Source of the DNA: Cupriavidus basilensis
GTDB taxonomy: Bacteria > Pseudomonadota > Gammaproteobacteria > Burkholderiales > Burkholderiaceae
Assembly: GCF_000832305.1 (NCBI RefSeq)
Contig: NZ_CP010537.1
Location: 3,286,001-3,350,000 of the forward strand
Direction of reading: 5' to 3'
DNA length: 64,000 bases
Shown: positions 1 through 9,193 of the stretch, piece by piece
How positions within the stretch are numbered: position 1 is the first letter of the stretch
Layout of the letters: each line of letters starts with the position of its first letter
Made by a program: the position numbers and the translations under genes
Notes under the pieces: model-generated
The model's database searches: none
The model's input: the letters and a program-made list of their open reading frames with translations, nothing else
What the model was told of the DNA's origin: nothing

Positions 1-319
1 CCCCAACAGCATCGTCGAGCCCGAGCGTTTCCTGCGGGAGATGGCCAAGGTGCGCAAAGAGGGCTATGCGGTCAACCGCGGCGAGTGGCGCGAGACCGTC
101 TACGGCGTGGCCGCGCCCATCTGCGACGGCAACGGGCACGTCATCGCCGCCATCGGGCTGTCGGGGCCGGCTGAGCGGTTCAAGCCGCACAAGATCAAGG
201 GCTTTGCCGCGCTGGTGCTGAACGCGGCCACGGAGATCTCCGATGACCTGGGCGGCGGCAACCGGCACAATGCCCTGGCGCTGGCCACCCGCAGCATGGT
301 GGCGATGCGGCGCGGCTGA
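1..319 (+). CDS. IclR-family transcriptional regulator, C-terminal part (5' end outside window)
   Basis: The reading frame is open from the first bases, so the gene begins upstream of the window. The visible ~105 residues match the effector-binding domain of IclR regulators: a YAVNRGEW...[22 protein letters not shown] stretch, written here in two parts, is the characteristic ligand-domain core, followed by a C-terminal helix typical of the family. IclR proteins bind DNA through an N-terminal winged helix that is not visible here. It lies 221 bp upstream of an aldehyde dehydrogenase on the same strand and may control it, but that is inference from position only. Confidence 0.85.
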   Translation, partial: PNSIVEPERFLREMAKVRKEGYAVNRGEWRETVYGVAAPICDGNGHVIAAIGLSGPAERFKPHKIKGFAALVLNAATEISDDLGGGNRHNALALATRSMVAMRRG

Positions 320-540
320 GCCCGGGGCATCAGCCATGCTTCCCGAACCCGCGAGAGGGCGCGAATGGTGGCCTTTGCCGCACCTGGCCCCGCCCCCCTC
401 GGCAACGCCGGCGCCTGCCGGTGCACAAAACCGGCCGACGGGTTAAGCTTGCGGTTTGGCCGCCGCGCCCAGGCGCGGCATCCCCCACCGCGGCGGCACC
501 GGCTGCGCTTGTCGCACGCAACCTTCTTCAGGAGAAAGGC

Positions 541-1968
541 ATGTACCAGGATCTCGCCCTCTACATCGACGGGGAATTCGTCAAGGGAGGGGACCGACGC
601 GAGCAAGACGTCATCAACCCCGCCACCCAGGAACTGCTGGGCAAGCTGCCGCATGCCAACCGCGGCGATCTGGACCGCGCCCTGGCCGCCGCGCAGCGCG
701 CCTTTGAAAGCTGGAAGAAGACCTCGCCGCTGGAGCGCTCCAAGATCCTGCGCCGCGTGGCGGAACTGACCCGCGAGCGCGCCAAGGACATCGGCCGCAA
801 CATCACGCTGGACCAGGGCAAGCCGCTGGCCGAAGCCATCGGCGAAGTCATGATCTGCGCCGAGCATGCCGAATGGCACGCCGAGGAATGCCGGCGCATC
901 TACGGCCGCGTGATCCCGCCGCGCCAGCCCAACGTGCGCCAGATCGTGGTGCGCGAGCCGATCGGCGTGTGCGCTGCCTTTACGCCGTGGAACTTCCCCT
1001 TCAACCAGGCGATCCGCAAGATGGTCTCGGCCATCGGCGCCGGCTGCACGCTGATCCTCAAGGGACCGGAAGACTCGCCCAGCGCGGTGGTCGCGCTGGC
1101 CCAGCTGTTCCACGATGCAGGCCTGCCCCCGGGCGTGCTGAACATCGTCTGGGGCGTGCCGGGCGAAATCTCCACCTACCTGATCGAGTCGCCGATCGTG
1201 CGCAAGATCTCCTTCACCGGTTCGGTGCCGGTGGGCAAGCAGCTGGCCGCGCTGGCCGGCGCCCACATGAAGCGCGTGACCATGGAGCTAGGCGGGCACT
1301 CGCCGGTGCTGGTGTTTGACGACGCCGACATCGAGCCGGCAGCGGAAATGCTGGCGCGCTTCAAGCTGCGCAACGCCGGCCAGGTGTGCGTGTCGCCCAC
1401 GCGCTTCTACGTGCAGGAAAAAGCCTACGACAAGTTCCTGGCGCGCTTTACCGAGGTGATCGGCTCGATCAAGGTTGGCGACGGCCTGGACGACGGCACG
1501 CAGATGGGGCCGCTTGCGCACGAGCGCCGCATCGCCTCGATGGAGCAGTTCCTGGACGACGCCAATCACCGCGGCGGCAAGGTGGTGGCGGGCGGCAAGC
1601 GCATCGGCGACAAGGGCTTCTTCTTTGCCCCGACCGTGGTCACCGACCTGCCCGACGACGCCAAGCTGATGGTCGACGAGCCCTTCGGCCCGGTGGCGCC
1701 GGTGACGCGCTTCAAGGATGTGGAAGAAGTGCTGCGCCGCGCCAACAGCCTGCCGTTCGGCCTGGCCTCGTACGTCTTCACCAACTCGCTGAAGACCGCG
1801 ACGGTGGTGTCCAACGGCCTGGAAGCCGGCATGGTCAACATCAACCACTTCGGCATGGCGCTGGCCGAGACGCCGTTTGGCGGCATCAAGGATTCCGGCA
1901 TCGGCAGCGAAGGCGGCCAGGAAACCTTCGATGGCTACCTGGTGACCAAGTTCATCACGCAGGTCTGA
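541..1968 (+). CDS. NAD(P)-dependent aldehyde dehydrogenase
   Basis: A 475-residue protein of the aldehyde dehydrogenase superfamily, which oxidises aldehydes to carboxylates. Seen: the cofactor-site TPWNFPF motif with Asn151, the FTGSVPVGK nucleotide-binding turn (~225-233), the general base Glu249 in MELGG and the nucleophile Cys283 in NAGQVCVS. Length and sequence fit the succinate-semialdehyde or glycolaldehyde dehydrogenase branch, but the substrate cannot be fixed from sequence. The ATG at 541 was chosen because AGGAGA lies 6 bases upstream; the frame is open further upstream but that extension is low-complexity and not family-like. It follows an IclR-type regulator and is followed by a GC-rich hairpin. 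Confidence 0.9.
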   Translation: MYQDLALYIDGEFVKGGDRREQDVINPATQELLGKLPHANRGDLDRALAAAQRAFESWKKTSPLERSKILRRVAELTRERAKDIGRNITLDQGKPLAEAIGEVMICAEHAEWHAEECRRIYGRVIPPRQPNVRQIVVREPIGVCAAFTPWNFPFNQAIRKMVSAIGAGCTLILKGPEDSPSAVVALAQLFHDAGLPPGVLNIVWGVPGEISTYLIESPIVRKISFTGSVPVGKQLAALAGAHMKRVTMELGGHSPVLVFDDADIEPAAEMLARFKLRNAGQVCVSPTRFYVQEKAYDKFLARFTEVIGSIKVGDGLDDGTQMGPLAHERRIASMEQFLDDANHRGGKVVAGGKRIGDKGFFFAPTVVTDLPDDAKLMVDEPFGPVAPVTRFKDVEEVLRRANSLPFGLASYVFTNSLKTATVVSNGLEAGMVNINHFGMALAETPFGGIKDSGIGSEGGQETFDGYLVTKFITQV

Positions 1969-1977
1969 CGTACCGTG

Positions 1978-1997
1978 CTGGCCGGGCAACCGGCCAG
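1978..1997 (+). terminator. Hairpin after the aldehyde dehydrogenase
   Basis: A perfect 8-bp stem, CTGGCCGG/CCGGCCAG, closed by a GCAA tetraloop begins 10 bases after the stop codon and lies between two convergent genes. There is no U-tract, so it may stabilise the mRNA 3' end rather than terminate on its own. Confidence 0.5.
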
Positions 1998-2055
1998 CCA
2001 GGAAAAGATGGTTGGCGACGGCTGGCGAGCGCGCAAACCAGGCCTCAAACCAGGC

Positions 2056-3261
2056 TTATTTCCCCCGGGCCTTGTGGTAGTCCTCGGCAAAATCCTTCCA
2101 CTGCGCCTGCGCCATCTCGCAGCCATGCCGCGCCAGCCGCAGCACCGGCGCGCGCCAGCGCGAACCGGCGGCGAATTCCTGCAACGCCTCGATCCGATCG
2201 GCGGCTTCATGGCCGCAGCCGCGCAGGTGCGCCCAGGCCGCCGAGCGCGCCATCGTGAGAAGCACTTCGCTCAGGCTGGCGCGATCGGTGTGAGGCCCAA
2301 GGTTCACGCGGTCGGCCGTGGGCTGCAGGCTCTTGACGATGTAGGACGGCGCTGCTGACCCGGCACCCATCGCAACCGCCGAGAGCAGCGCAGGCGAAGC
2401 CGCCTGCATGGCATGCTGGATATGCACCACGCGCGCTGCGTCGCTGCCCCATGCGGGTTGCGCGCCATACGGCAAGCCCTGCCACGCGCTGGGCGCGGCG
2501 CGCTTGATGTCGATCAGCCGCTGGGCGGTGGGCGTGCCGGGCGCATGCGCGAGCACCACATAGCGCTCCAGCCCCAGGCTGCCCACGCCCGCCACCCGCC
2601 GCGCGGCGTCGTCGGCCGCGAACTGGCCGTGATGGGCCTGCCGCGCGAACTCGCGCAGGATGGCCCCAGCGCGCTTGCGCTCGCCTTTGAGCGGAGCCAG
2701 CGCATGGCTGTTGTCGATCAGCAGGCGCCGTTTCCCGCCGCGCCGCACGGTGCGCGCCGCCAGGAGCTCGCCGCGGCGGCGGCGTTTGACGCGGCGCAGC
2801 AGCGTCGCCACCAGCCCGGTGGCGGTGGCGCGCTCCACCCAGCGCGGCTTGCCGCCGGCCAGCACCGCCGCGTAGGTCTCAAGCATGCGCTCGGCGCCCG
2901 CGCGCGCGTCGGCGTCCGACAGGCCGAGCTGCGGCGCCGCGATCATCAGGCTGGACAGCAGGCGCACAAGGTCCACCGTCAGCGGCGCGGCCATCGCGTC
3001 GTCGAAGTCGTTCAGATCAAAATAAACCAGGCCGTTGTCGCCCTTGAAGCTGCCCAGGTTCTCCAGATGGAGATCGCCGCAGACATAGGTGGTGGGGGCT
3101 TCCACCAGGGCGGCCTCGGTGCCCACCGAGGCCGCGTAGAGGTGGTTGGTGCCACGCAGGAAGGCGAACGGATCGGCGGCGATGGCGGCGAGCTTGCGGG
3201 TCAGCCGCTCGGGATCGCGGCCATGGTTATAGATCAGGATGGCTTCCGTAGCTGGGTGCAT
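2056..3261 (-). CDS. DUF2252 family protein
   Basis: A 401-residue protein recognisable as DUF2252 from the N-terminal FLRGTNHLY block, the CGDLHLENLG motif and the following FDLNDFDDA acidic motif. These resemble the catalytic loop and metal-binding aspartates of aminoglycoside-phosphotransferase-like kinase folds. The family's function is not established. It stands alone, convergent with the aldehyde dehydrogenase, and upstream of it (in its own direction) are the cox genes on the same strand, 70 bp away. No signal peptide or membrane segment is seen. Confidence 0.85.
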   Translation of the reverse strand: MHPATEAILIYNHGRDPERLTRKLAAIAADPFAFLRGTNHLYAASVGTEAALVEAPTTYVCGDLHLENLGSFKGDNGLVYFDLNDFDDAMAAPLTVDLVRLLSSLMIAAPQLGLSDADARAGAERMLETYAAVLAGGKPRWVERATATGLVATLLRRVKRRRRGELLAARTVRRGGKRRLLIDNSHALAPLKGERKRAGAILREFARQAHHGQFAADDAARRVAGVGSLGLERYVVLAHAPGTPTAQRLIDIKRAAPSAWQGLPYGAQPAWGSDAARVVHIQHAMQAASPALLSAVAMGAGSAAPSYIVKSLQPTADRVNLGPHTDRASLSEVLLTMARSAAWAHLRGCGHEAADRIEALQEFAAGSRWRAPVLRLARHGCEMAQAQWKDFAEDYHKARGK

Positions 3262-3331
3262 GGTTTCGTCGTAGTGGCGGGCAACCGGGCAAGTGTACCC
3301 GGATGGCGCGCACGGAACGTGCGCCGCACGC

Positions 3332-3733
3332 TCAGCGGAAGAAGACGCCGCGCAAGAGGAACGTGTAGTCCGCCTCGGCCGCCATCAGGCCCACCAGCAC
3401 CAGCAGGCACAGCGGCGGCAGCAGGATGGCGCAGATCAGTGCCAGCCGCTCCCAGGCCATGTGCATGAACACGGCCACGATCAATCCGGCCTTCATCACC
3501 ATGAAAAGCAGGATCAGGGTCCAGCGCAGATAGCCCTCGAAATGGAAGTAGTCCACCAGGTACGACAGCGTGGACAGCACGAACAACAGTGCCCAGATCT
3601 TCAGGTATAGGCCGATGGGATGCTGCTGCCCATGTTGCTGGCCAAGCGGTTGCCCGTGCGGCGAATCGCCGTGCGAGCCGGTAACGGCGGGGGCCTGCGC
3701 GGGCAATTCGGGAGATGGGGACGACGCAGCCAT
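3332..3733 (-). CDS. Cytochrome c oxidase subunit IV family protein
   Basis: A 133-residue protein with a Pro/His/Gln-rich N-terminus and three hydrophobic segments (about 43-62, 70-92 and 97-118), the layout of prokaryotic subunit IV (CyoD/CtaF-like) of haem-copper oxidases. It is the last gene of the cox operon, starting 8 bases after the second subunit III gene. The start was placed at the ATG giving MAASSPSPEL; an upstream extension of the frame is a shadow of the neighbouring gene. Subunit IV is an accessory subunit thought to help assembly or stability of the catalytic core in the cytoplasmic membrane. Confidence 0.85.
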   Translation of the reverse strand: MAASSPSPELPAQAPAVTGSHGDSPHGQPLGQQHGQQHPIGLYLKIWALLFVLSTLSYLVDYFHFEGYLRWTLILLFMVMKAGLIVAVFMHMAWERLALICAILLPPLCLLVLVGLMAAEADYTFLLRGVFFR

Positions 3734-3741
3734 GAGGGGCC

Positions 3742-4425
3742 TCACCAAAGATAGAACAGCGCGAAGATAAAGACCCACACCAGGTCCACGAAGTGCCAGT
3801 AGAGCCCGGCAATCTCCACGATCTGGTAGTTGCCCGTGCGCTCGTAGCGGCCCCGCAGCACCTTGGTGGCGACGATCAGCAGGTAGATCACGCCGCAGCT
3901 CACATGCAGGCCATGGAAGCCGGTGATCATGAAGAAGGCCGAGCCGAACTGCGGCGCACCCATCGGGTTGCCCCACGGGCGCACGCCCTCTGTCACGATC
4001 AGCTTGGTCCACTCAAAAGCCTGCATGCTGACGAAGGCCACGCCGAACAGCGCCGTGGCAAACATGAGCAACGCGCATTTCACGCGATCGCGCCGGTAGG
4101 CAAAGTTGACGGCCATCGCCATCGTCCCGCTGCTGCTGATCAGCACGAAGGTCATGATGGCGATCAGCAGCAGCGGCACCTCGGTGCCGCCCACCTTGAG
4201 CCCGAACACGATGCTGGGGTTCGGCCAGGGCGCCGTGCTGGCGATCCTGACCGTCATGTACCCGGTCAGGAAACAGCTGAAGATGAAGGTATCGGACAGC
4301 AGGAAGATCCACATCATCGCCTTGCCCCACGACACCTTGAAGGCCCGCTGGTCCGAGGACCAGTCGGCCACCAGCCCGCGCAAGCCGGTCACCGCCGGTG
4401 CGGATGAAGTGGGTAGCGAAGACAT
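3742..4425 (-). CDS. Haem-copper oxidase subunit III (second copy)
   Basis: A 227-residue integral membrane protein with about five hydrophobic helices. Family signatures are seen in order: WIFLLSDTFIFSCF near the N-terminus, FMITGFHGLHVSCGVIYL in the middle, and the C-terminal WHFVDLVWVFIFALFYL, diagnostic of CoxC/CyoC. It lies 33 bp downstream of another, shorter subunit-III-like gene, so the operon carries two divergent subunit III paralogues. Subunit III binds no redox metals and supports the proton-uptake pathway and stability of subunit I. Confidence 0.9.
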   Translation of the reverse strand: MSSLPTSSAPAVTGLRGLVADWSSDQRAFKVSWGKAMMWIFLLSDTFIFSCFLTGYMTVRIASTAPWPNPSIVFGLKVGGTEVPLLLIAIMTFVLISSSGTMAMAVNFAYRRDRVKCALLMFATALFGVAFVSMQAFEWTKLIVTEGVRPWGNPMGAPQFGSAFFMITGFHGLHVSCGVIYLLIVATKVLRGRYERTGNYQIVEIAGLYWHFVDLVWVFIFALFYLW

Positions 4426-4458
4426 GGGCGCGTCTCCTTCGAGAATCGGCCGGGCCGC

Positions 4459-5097
4459 CTAGCCGCGGCCGCAGATAAAGCGAACGAACTCCGGCGTGAG
4501 CCAGCCGAGCGCGGCCAGCAGCACCAGCCACACTGCCAGCAGGAAATGCCAGTAGCGCGCGCACAGGCGAATGCGCAGCGCGCTGCCCGGCCCGGCGCGC
4601 ATGGCCATCATCCAGCCAGCCAGGCCGCCCAGCACATGCAGGCCATGCATCGCGGTCAGCAGGTAGAAGAAGCTCCCGGACGGGTTGTTGGCAGGCACCA
4701 CGTGGATGGCGAGCAGGGCCTGCCATGCCCACAACTGCGAAGCCACGAACGCCGCCGCGGCCAGCCCGCCGAGGCACAGCGCGCGGTGCGCCACCGAGAC
4801 GCGTCCGGCGCGGGCCGCGCGCGCGGCCACCAGCATCACCCCGCTACCCGCCGCCAGCAAGGCCGTGGACAGCCAGACCTGCCACGGCAACGCCACGGCG
4901 TGCCAGTCCGGCGAATCCATGCGCATGGCGTACGCGGCGATAAACAAACCAAACAGCGAACTGACCACGCCCATGAACACCCACAGCCCGATGCTGGCCG
5001 GCGCGGGCCCCGCGCGCTGCCTGCCCACATCGCCGGGGCCCGGGCCCGGGCGCCGCTCGCCGTCGGCACCGGTGCGATAGACCAGGTTCGCGTTCAT
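4459..5097 (-). CDS. Haem-copper oxidase subunit III-like protein (first copy)
   Basis: A 212-residue membrane protein. The motifs SIGLWVFMGVVSSLFGLF, LTAMHGLHVLGGLAGW and CARYWHFLLAVWLVLLAALG place it in the subunit III superfamily, but it lacks the usual acidic residue-rich helix and the C-terminal WHFVDLVW of its neighbour; the final helix reads WHFLLAVW. Its ATG overlaps the stop of coxA (ATGA), indicating translational coupling. A hydrophilic Gly/Pro/Arg-rich N-terminal tail of about 30 residues precedes the first helix. It probably forms part of the same oxidase complex as the following genes. Confidence 0.85.
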   Translation of the reverse strand: MNANLVYRTGADGERRPGPGPGDVGRQRAGPAPASIGLWVFMGVVSSLFGLFIAAYAMRMDSPDWHAVALPWQVWLSTALLAAGSGVMLVAARAARAGRVSVAHRALCLGGLAAAAFVASQLWAWQALLAIHVVPANNPSGSFFYLLTAMHGLHVLGGLAGWMMAMRAGPGSALRIRLCARYWHFLLAVWLVLLAALGWLTPEFVRFICGRG

Positions 5098-6851
5098 GCC
5101 ACGGCTCCATGGCTGGTGTGCGGCTCGGGCTCGGCGCCCCCGGCCTCGGGCGGCGCGTTCTGCGCAATGAAATCCTCGCTCGCACCCGGCACGCTATAGG
5201 CATAGGCCCAGCGATGCACCACCGGCTGCTGCGCGCCCCAGTTGCCGTGCACGGGCGGCGTGTCCGGCGTCTGCCACTCCAGCGAGGCCGCGCGCCAGGG
5301 ATTGGACCCCGCCGGCCTGCCGTGCCTGACGCTCCAGGCGAGGTTGAAGACGAACAGCAACTGCGCCGCCGCCACGATAAACGCCGCCACGGAGATATAG
5401 GCGTTCATGGTGTGGGCCGACTCGGGAATGAAGGCGTAGTTGTCGTAGGCGTAGTAGCGCCGCGGCATGCCAAGGATGCCCAGGTAGTGCATCGGGAAGA
5501 AGATGGCATAGGTGCCGACGAACGTCACCCAGAAATGGATGTGCCCCAGCTTGTCGTTGAGCATGCGGCCGGTGACCTTGGGGTACCAGTGATAGATCCC
5601 GCCAAACACCACCAGGATCGGCGAAACGCCCATCACCATATGGAAGTGCGCGACCACGAAATACGTGTTCGACAGCGGAATGTCCACGCTGACATTGCCC
5701 AGGAACAGCCCGGTCAGCCCGCCGATCACGAAGGTGCTGATAAAGGCGATGGCAAACAGCATCGGCACCGAGAAATGAATGTCGCCCCGCCATAGCGTGA
5801 TGACCCAGTTATAGACCTTGATGGCGGTGGGAATGGCGATGATCAGCGTGGTGGTGGCAAAGAAGAAGCCGAAGTACGGGTTCATCCCGCTCACGAACAT
5901 ATGGTGCGCCCACACCACCACCGACAGCACGCCGATGGCCAGGATGGCCCACACCATGGTGCGATAGCCGAAGATGCTCTTGCGCGAATGCACGCTGACC
6001 AGGTCGGAGACGATGCCGAACGCCGGCAATGCGACGATGTACACCTCCGGATGGCCGAAGAACCAGAACAGGTGCTGGAACAGCAGCGGGCTGCCGCCCT
6101 TGTAGTTCAGCTGCTGGCCCAGCGAAACGATCGCCGGCATGAAGAAGCTGGTGCCCAGCGTGCGGTCCAGCAGCATCATCACGCCCGACACGAACAGCGC
6201 CGGAAAGGCCAGCAACGCCAGGATGGTGGCCATGAAGATGCCCCACACGGACAGCGGCATGCGCATCAGCGTCATGCCCTCGGTGCGGGCCTGCAGCACG
6301 GTGGTGACGTAGTTGAGCCCGCCCATGGTGGCGGCCACGATGAAGATCACCAGCGACACCAGCATCAGGATGATGCCCCACTCATAGCCGGGCGTGCCCG
6401 GCAGGATGGCCTGCGGCGGATACAGCGTCCAGCCGGCGCCGGTGGGACCGCCCGGCACGAAGAAGCTCGACAGCAGCACCAGCACCGAGAGGAAGTAGAC
6501 CCAGAAGCTCAACATGTTGAGGTACGGGAACACCATGTCGCGCGCCCCCACCATCAGCGGGATCAGGAAATTGCCGAAGCCGCCGAGAAAGAGCGCCGTG
6601 AGCAGGTAGATCACCATGATCATCCCGTGCATGGTCACGAACTGGTAGTAGCGGTTGGCATTGATGAACGTGAAGTGCCCGGGAAAACCCAGCTGCAGGC
6701 GCATCAGGTTGGAAAGCACCACGCCCACCAGCCCCACGAAGATGGCAACCAGCGTGTACTGCACCGCGATCACCTTGTGATCCTGGCTCCAGATATAGCG
6801 GGTAAAGAAGCTCTGCGGTCCGTCGTGGGCGGCCTCGTCGGCGTATGCCAT
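5094..6851 (-). CDS. coxA: Cytochrome c oxidase subunit I (A1-type haem-copper oxidase)
   Basis: A 585-residue, roughly 12-helix protein, the catalytic O2-reducing subunit. Visible ligands and channel residues are: MHGMIMV (low-spin haem His), GHPEVY (Cu-B His, D-channel Glu and the cross-linked Tyr), WAHHMF (two Cu-B His) and AHFHMVMG (haem a3 and haem a His). The Glu in GHPEV marks the A1 subfamily. The start MAYADEAAHDG has an AGGAGG-like site just upstream, after the coxB stop 41 bp away; a longer open frame runs back antisense-like through coxB and is not real. Confidence 0.97.
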   Translation of the reverse strand: MAYADEAAHDGPQSFFTRYIWSQDHKVIAVQYTLVAIFVGLVGVVLSNLMRLQLGFPGHFTFINANRYYQFVTMHGMIMVIYLLTALFLGGFGNFLIPLMVGARDMVFPYLNMLSFWVYFLSVLVLLSSFFVPGGPTGAGWTLYPPQAILPGTPGYEWGIILMLVSLVIFIVAATMGGLNYVTTVLQARTEGMTLMRMPLSVWGIFMATILALLAFPALFVSGVMMLLDRTLGTSFFMPAIVSLGQQLNYKGGSPLLFQHLFWFFGHPEVYIVALPAFGIVSDLVSVHSRKSIFGYRTMVWAILAIGVLSVVVWAHHMFVSGMNPYFGFFFATTTLIIAIPTAIKVYNWVITLWRGDIHFSVPMLFAIAFISTFVIGGLTGLFLGNVSVDIPLSNTYFVVAHFHMVMGVSPILVVFGGIYHWYPKVTGRMLNDKLGHIHFWVTFVGTYAIFFPMHYLGILGMPRRYYAYDNYAFIPESAHTMNAYISVAAFIVAAAQLLFVFNLAWSVRHGRPAGSNPWRAASLEWQTPDTPPVHGNWGAQQPVVHRWAYAYSVPGASEDFIAQNAPPEAGGAEPEPHTSHGAVA

Positions 6852-6892
6852 AGCACTCCCTCCTGTAGCCTTCTTTGCAACCTGCCTGCGAT

Positions 6893-8071
6893 CTACCTGG
6901 CCGCGGCGCGGGACGCAGCGCCCGCCTGCGTTGCCGCGCCGGGCGCGCCGTTGGCGCGGATGTAGGCAATCAGCGCGCTCACCTCTTCGTCGCTCAGGGC
7001 CATCTTTGGCATGAGCGGGCCGAAGCCCTTGACCAGGCGCGCCTGCGGATCGGTGATCTCCGTCTTCAGGTAAGCGTCGTCGACCTTCGCGCTGCTGCCA
7101 TCGGCAAAGGTCCCGGTACTGCCATACAAGCCCTTCCAGCTTGGCCCCACGCCAACGGTGCCGTCCATGCTGTGGCAACCCACGCAGCCCTTGCTCTGCG
7201 CCAGCGCGCGGCCCTGCCCGACGAGCGTATCGGCCGCCGGCGCGCCGGCAGGCGCTGCCCCTGTCACCACAGCGGGCGTCTTCGCCATGGTCAGCGCGAA
7301 CGTCGGCTGGCGCGAGAGCCATGCCTGGAACGCCGCCTCGTCCTCCACCACCACATGGCCGCGCATGTTGTAGTGGCCGACCCCGCACAGTTGCGCGCAC
7401 AGGATCTCGTACGTGCCCGCCTTGGTCGGCGTGAACCAGAACGACGTGACGGTGCCTGGCACCATGTTCATGCGAGCGCGAAACGGCGGCACGTAGAAGT
7501 CGTGGAGCACGTCCTTGGAGCGCAGCAGCACCTTGACCGGGCGATTCAGCGGCAGATGGACCTCCTGGCCGGCGACGATGATGTCGTCCTGCCCGCGCGG
7601 GTCGTCCGGGTTCACGCCCAGCGGATTGGCGGGCGTGACAAAGCGCGGGTCCGAGGTGCCGAGCTGGCCGCCCCGGCCGGGAAAGCGAAAGCCCCACTGC
7701 CACTGCTGGCCCACCACCTCCAGGACCATGGCGTCGCCGGGTGGGCGCACGTACTCGGCATAGACGAACAGGCCCGGCGCCAGCAGCGCGATCACCCCAA
7801 GCGTGGTGCCCGCTGTCAGCCACAGCTCCAGCCTGGGGTTTTCCGGCTGATAGGCCGCGCGCGCGCCGTCGCGATGGCGGTAGCGCCAGACGATGTAGGC
7901 GACGAACAGGTTGATGATGACGAAGAAGATGCCGGTGATGACCAGCGTGATGGTCAGCGTGTCGTCCATCTGCTTCCAGTTGGAGGCAAGCGGCGTCGCC
8001 CACCACGGGCTCAAGAAATGGAAGAGCACCGAAGCAACGACGATGATCACGATTGCAATGGCTATCGCCAT
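6893..8071 (-). CDS. coxB: Cytochrome c oxidase subunit II with fused C-terminal cytochrome c (caa3 type)
   Basis: A 392-residue protein. Two N-terminal membrane helices (~2-20 and ~38-61, with a further hydrophobic segment ~84-104) lead to a periplasmic cupredoxin domain holding the Cu-A ligands His190, Cys225, Cys229, His233 and Met236. A Pro/Ala linker (~265-280) then connects to a monohaem cytochrome c domain with CVGCH (296-300) and a candidate distal Met in GPLMPKM (354-357). The fusion defines caa3-type oxidases, which take electrons from cytochrome c through the attached haem. It is first in the operon with coxA and the subunit III and IV genes. Confidence 0.96.
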   Translation of the reverse strand: MAIAIAIVIIVVASVLFHFLSPWWATPLASNWKQMDDTLTITLVITGIFFVIINLFVAYIVWRYRHRDGARAAYQPENPRLELWLTAGTTLGVIALLAPGLFVYAEYVRPPGDAMVLEVVGQQWQWGFRFPGRGGQLGTSDPRFVTPANPLGVNPDDPRGQDDIIVAGQEVHLPLNRPVKVLLRSKDVLHDFYVPPFRARMNMVPGTVTSFWFTPTKAGTYEILCAQLCGVGHYNMRGHVVVEDEAAFQAWLSRQPTFALTMAKTPAVVTGAAPAGAPAADTLVGQGRALAQSKGCVGCHSMDGTVGVGPSWKGLYGSTGTFADGSSAKVDDAYLKTEITDPQARLVKGFGPLMPKMALSDEEVSALIAYIRANGAPGAATQAGAASRAAAR

Positions 8072-8431
8072 ACCGACCCTCCCCGCTTGCGCACAGAAGG
8101 ATGCGAACTACACGCAAGCTGAGATAAGACTAGTGCATCTGGTCCGCCACCGGCAAGGCGGCCTTGACAGCGCTTTGGGTGCGATGCCACACAAGATGGC
8201 CCGGCCATGCGCCACCAGCGGCAAAACAAAAAGCGGCGGAGAAAGCCGAAGCTTTCATCCGCCGCCGCCAGCCCGCACGGCCCGTGTAGTGGCAATGCGC
8301 GGGTCTAAACCGCTAAACCGCTAAATCGCTAAACAGCACGTAGACGCAGGGCAATGGAAACAGGGATGCGCCGCGGCACGCGCCGATGGATTTGCTGATG
8401 GATTGGCTGGCATTTCCTCCGGTTTGCGTGC
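8072..8431. other. Intergenic region upstream of the cox operon
   Basis: This 360-bp stretch holds the presumed coxB promoter and the terminator of the preceding gene (8222-8265). No convincing open reading frame was found in it. Confidence 0.5.
8222..8265 (-). terminator. Rho-independent terminator, minus strand
   Basis: On the minus strand a strong stem (GCGGCGGA/TCCGCCGC, continued by GAAAGC/GCTTTC around a four-base loop) is followed by a T-rich run (TTTTTGTTTT). It lies downstream of the small membrane protein gene and upstream of coxB, separating the two transcription units. Confidence 0.85.
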
Positions 8432-8935
8432 TCAGTGAGATACATCCTTGTTTTCAAGCTTCCAGTAGGCAATGGCTGCGGTCATGCCGAAGATCATGTG
8501 GCCAACCAGCGTATGCCAGCCACGCGCATCGGCGAACCAGGTGAAAAAGCGCGTCATGCCGTAGAAGTTGAGCAGGTACACGGCAATGCCGAATACCGCG
8601 CCGGTAAGCAACGCCAGGCCCGTGCTCGAATCCAGGTGAAATGGCGCGATGATGGCCCCCAGGATCATGCCCAGCACCGCGCCGAGCACAAAGTGGATCA
8701 TCAGCGCCGCGGCCACGGTACCCACGCTGAACAACGAAGTCTGGAGCACGTCCTGCCCCATCAGGATCGCCGCGATCATCCGCGTCGTGCCCCACGGGTT
8801 GATGCCCGCCACCATCGTCGACCAGAACAGCTCGATCACCATCAGCAGCGCCCCGGCCGCCAGCCCCGACACCGCTGCCGCGGTCCAGTCTGGCATGCGG
8901 CGCACGTAGTGGTGCGATTGCATGTGAAGTTCCAT
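8432..8935 (-). CDS. Unrecognised four-helix membrane protein
   Basis: A 167-residue protein with about four hydrophobic segments (roughly 18-44, 60-85, 98-118 and 138-155) and a His-containing N-terminus. I do not recognise a named family. Aromatic/Trp residues and conserved-looking glycine patterns suggest a genuine membrane protein. The ATG at 8935 is preceded by GGAGG at five bases' distance; an in-frame GTG two codons upstream is less well placed. It is monocistronic, with a terminator 170 bp downstream. Position next to the cox operon might suggest a respiratory link, but nothing in the sequence shows one. Confidence 0.7.
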   Translation of the reverse strand: MELHMQSHHYVRRMPDWTAAAVSGLAAGALLMVIELFWSTMVAGINPWGTTRMIAAILMGQDVLQTSLFSVGTVAAALMIHFVLGAVLGMILGAIIAPFHLDSSTGLALLTGAVFGIAVYLLNFYGMTRFFTWFADARGWHTLVGHMIFGMTAAIAYWKLENKDVSH

Positions 8936-9193
8936 AGCCACCTCCGGATATGCTGTTTCACCGCCGCCTTTTGCTGCGGTTGCTCTGCTGTTGCACTGCG
9001 GTTGCGCTTCTCATACGCAAGTTGCGACGCGATTGCTGATCGGGCCTGCGTATCTGCACAGCATAGGACACGCCGGCCTGATCGTTTGACCGCACACGCG
9101 CAAATAAGTGCTGGAGGTGGGCCGGCGCCACGTTGGCGCCGCAACGTGCCACGCGCGAGTGACAGGATCAGTACTTGGCGGGCAGCGATCCGT

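Noticed and set aside
5094..8117. A single 1007-codon frame on the minus strand covering coxA and coxB
   Set aside because: Only its 3' part (from 6851) is coxA; the rest is the wrong frame over coxB, which has its own frame with clear Cu-A and haem motifs.
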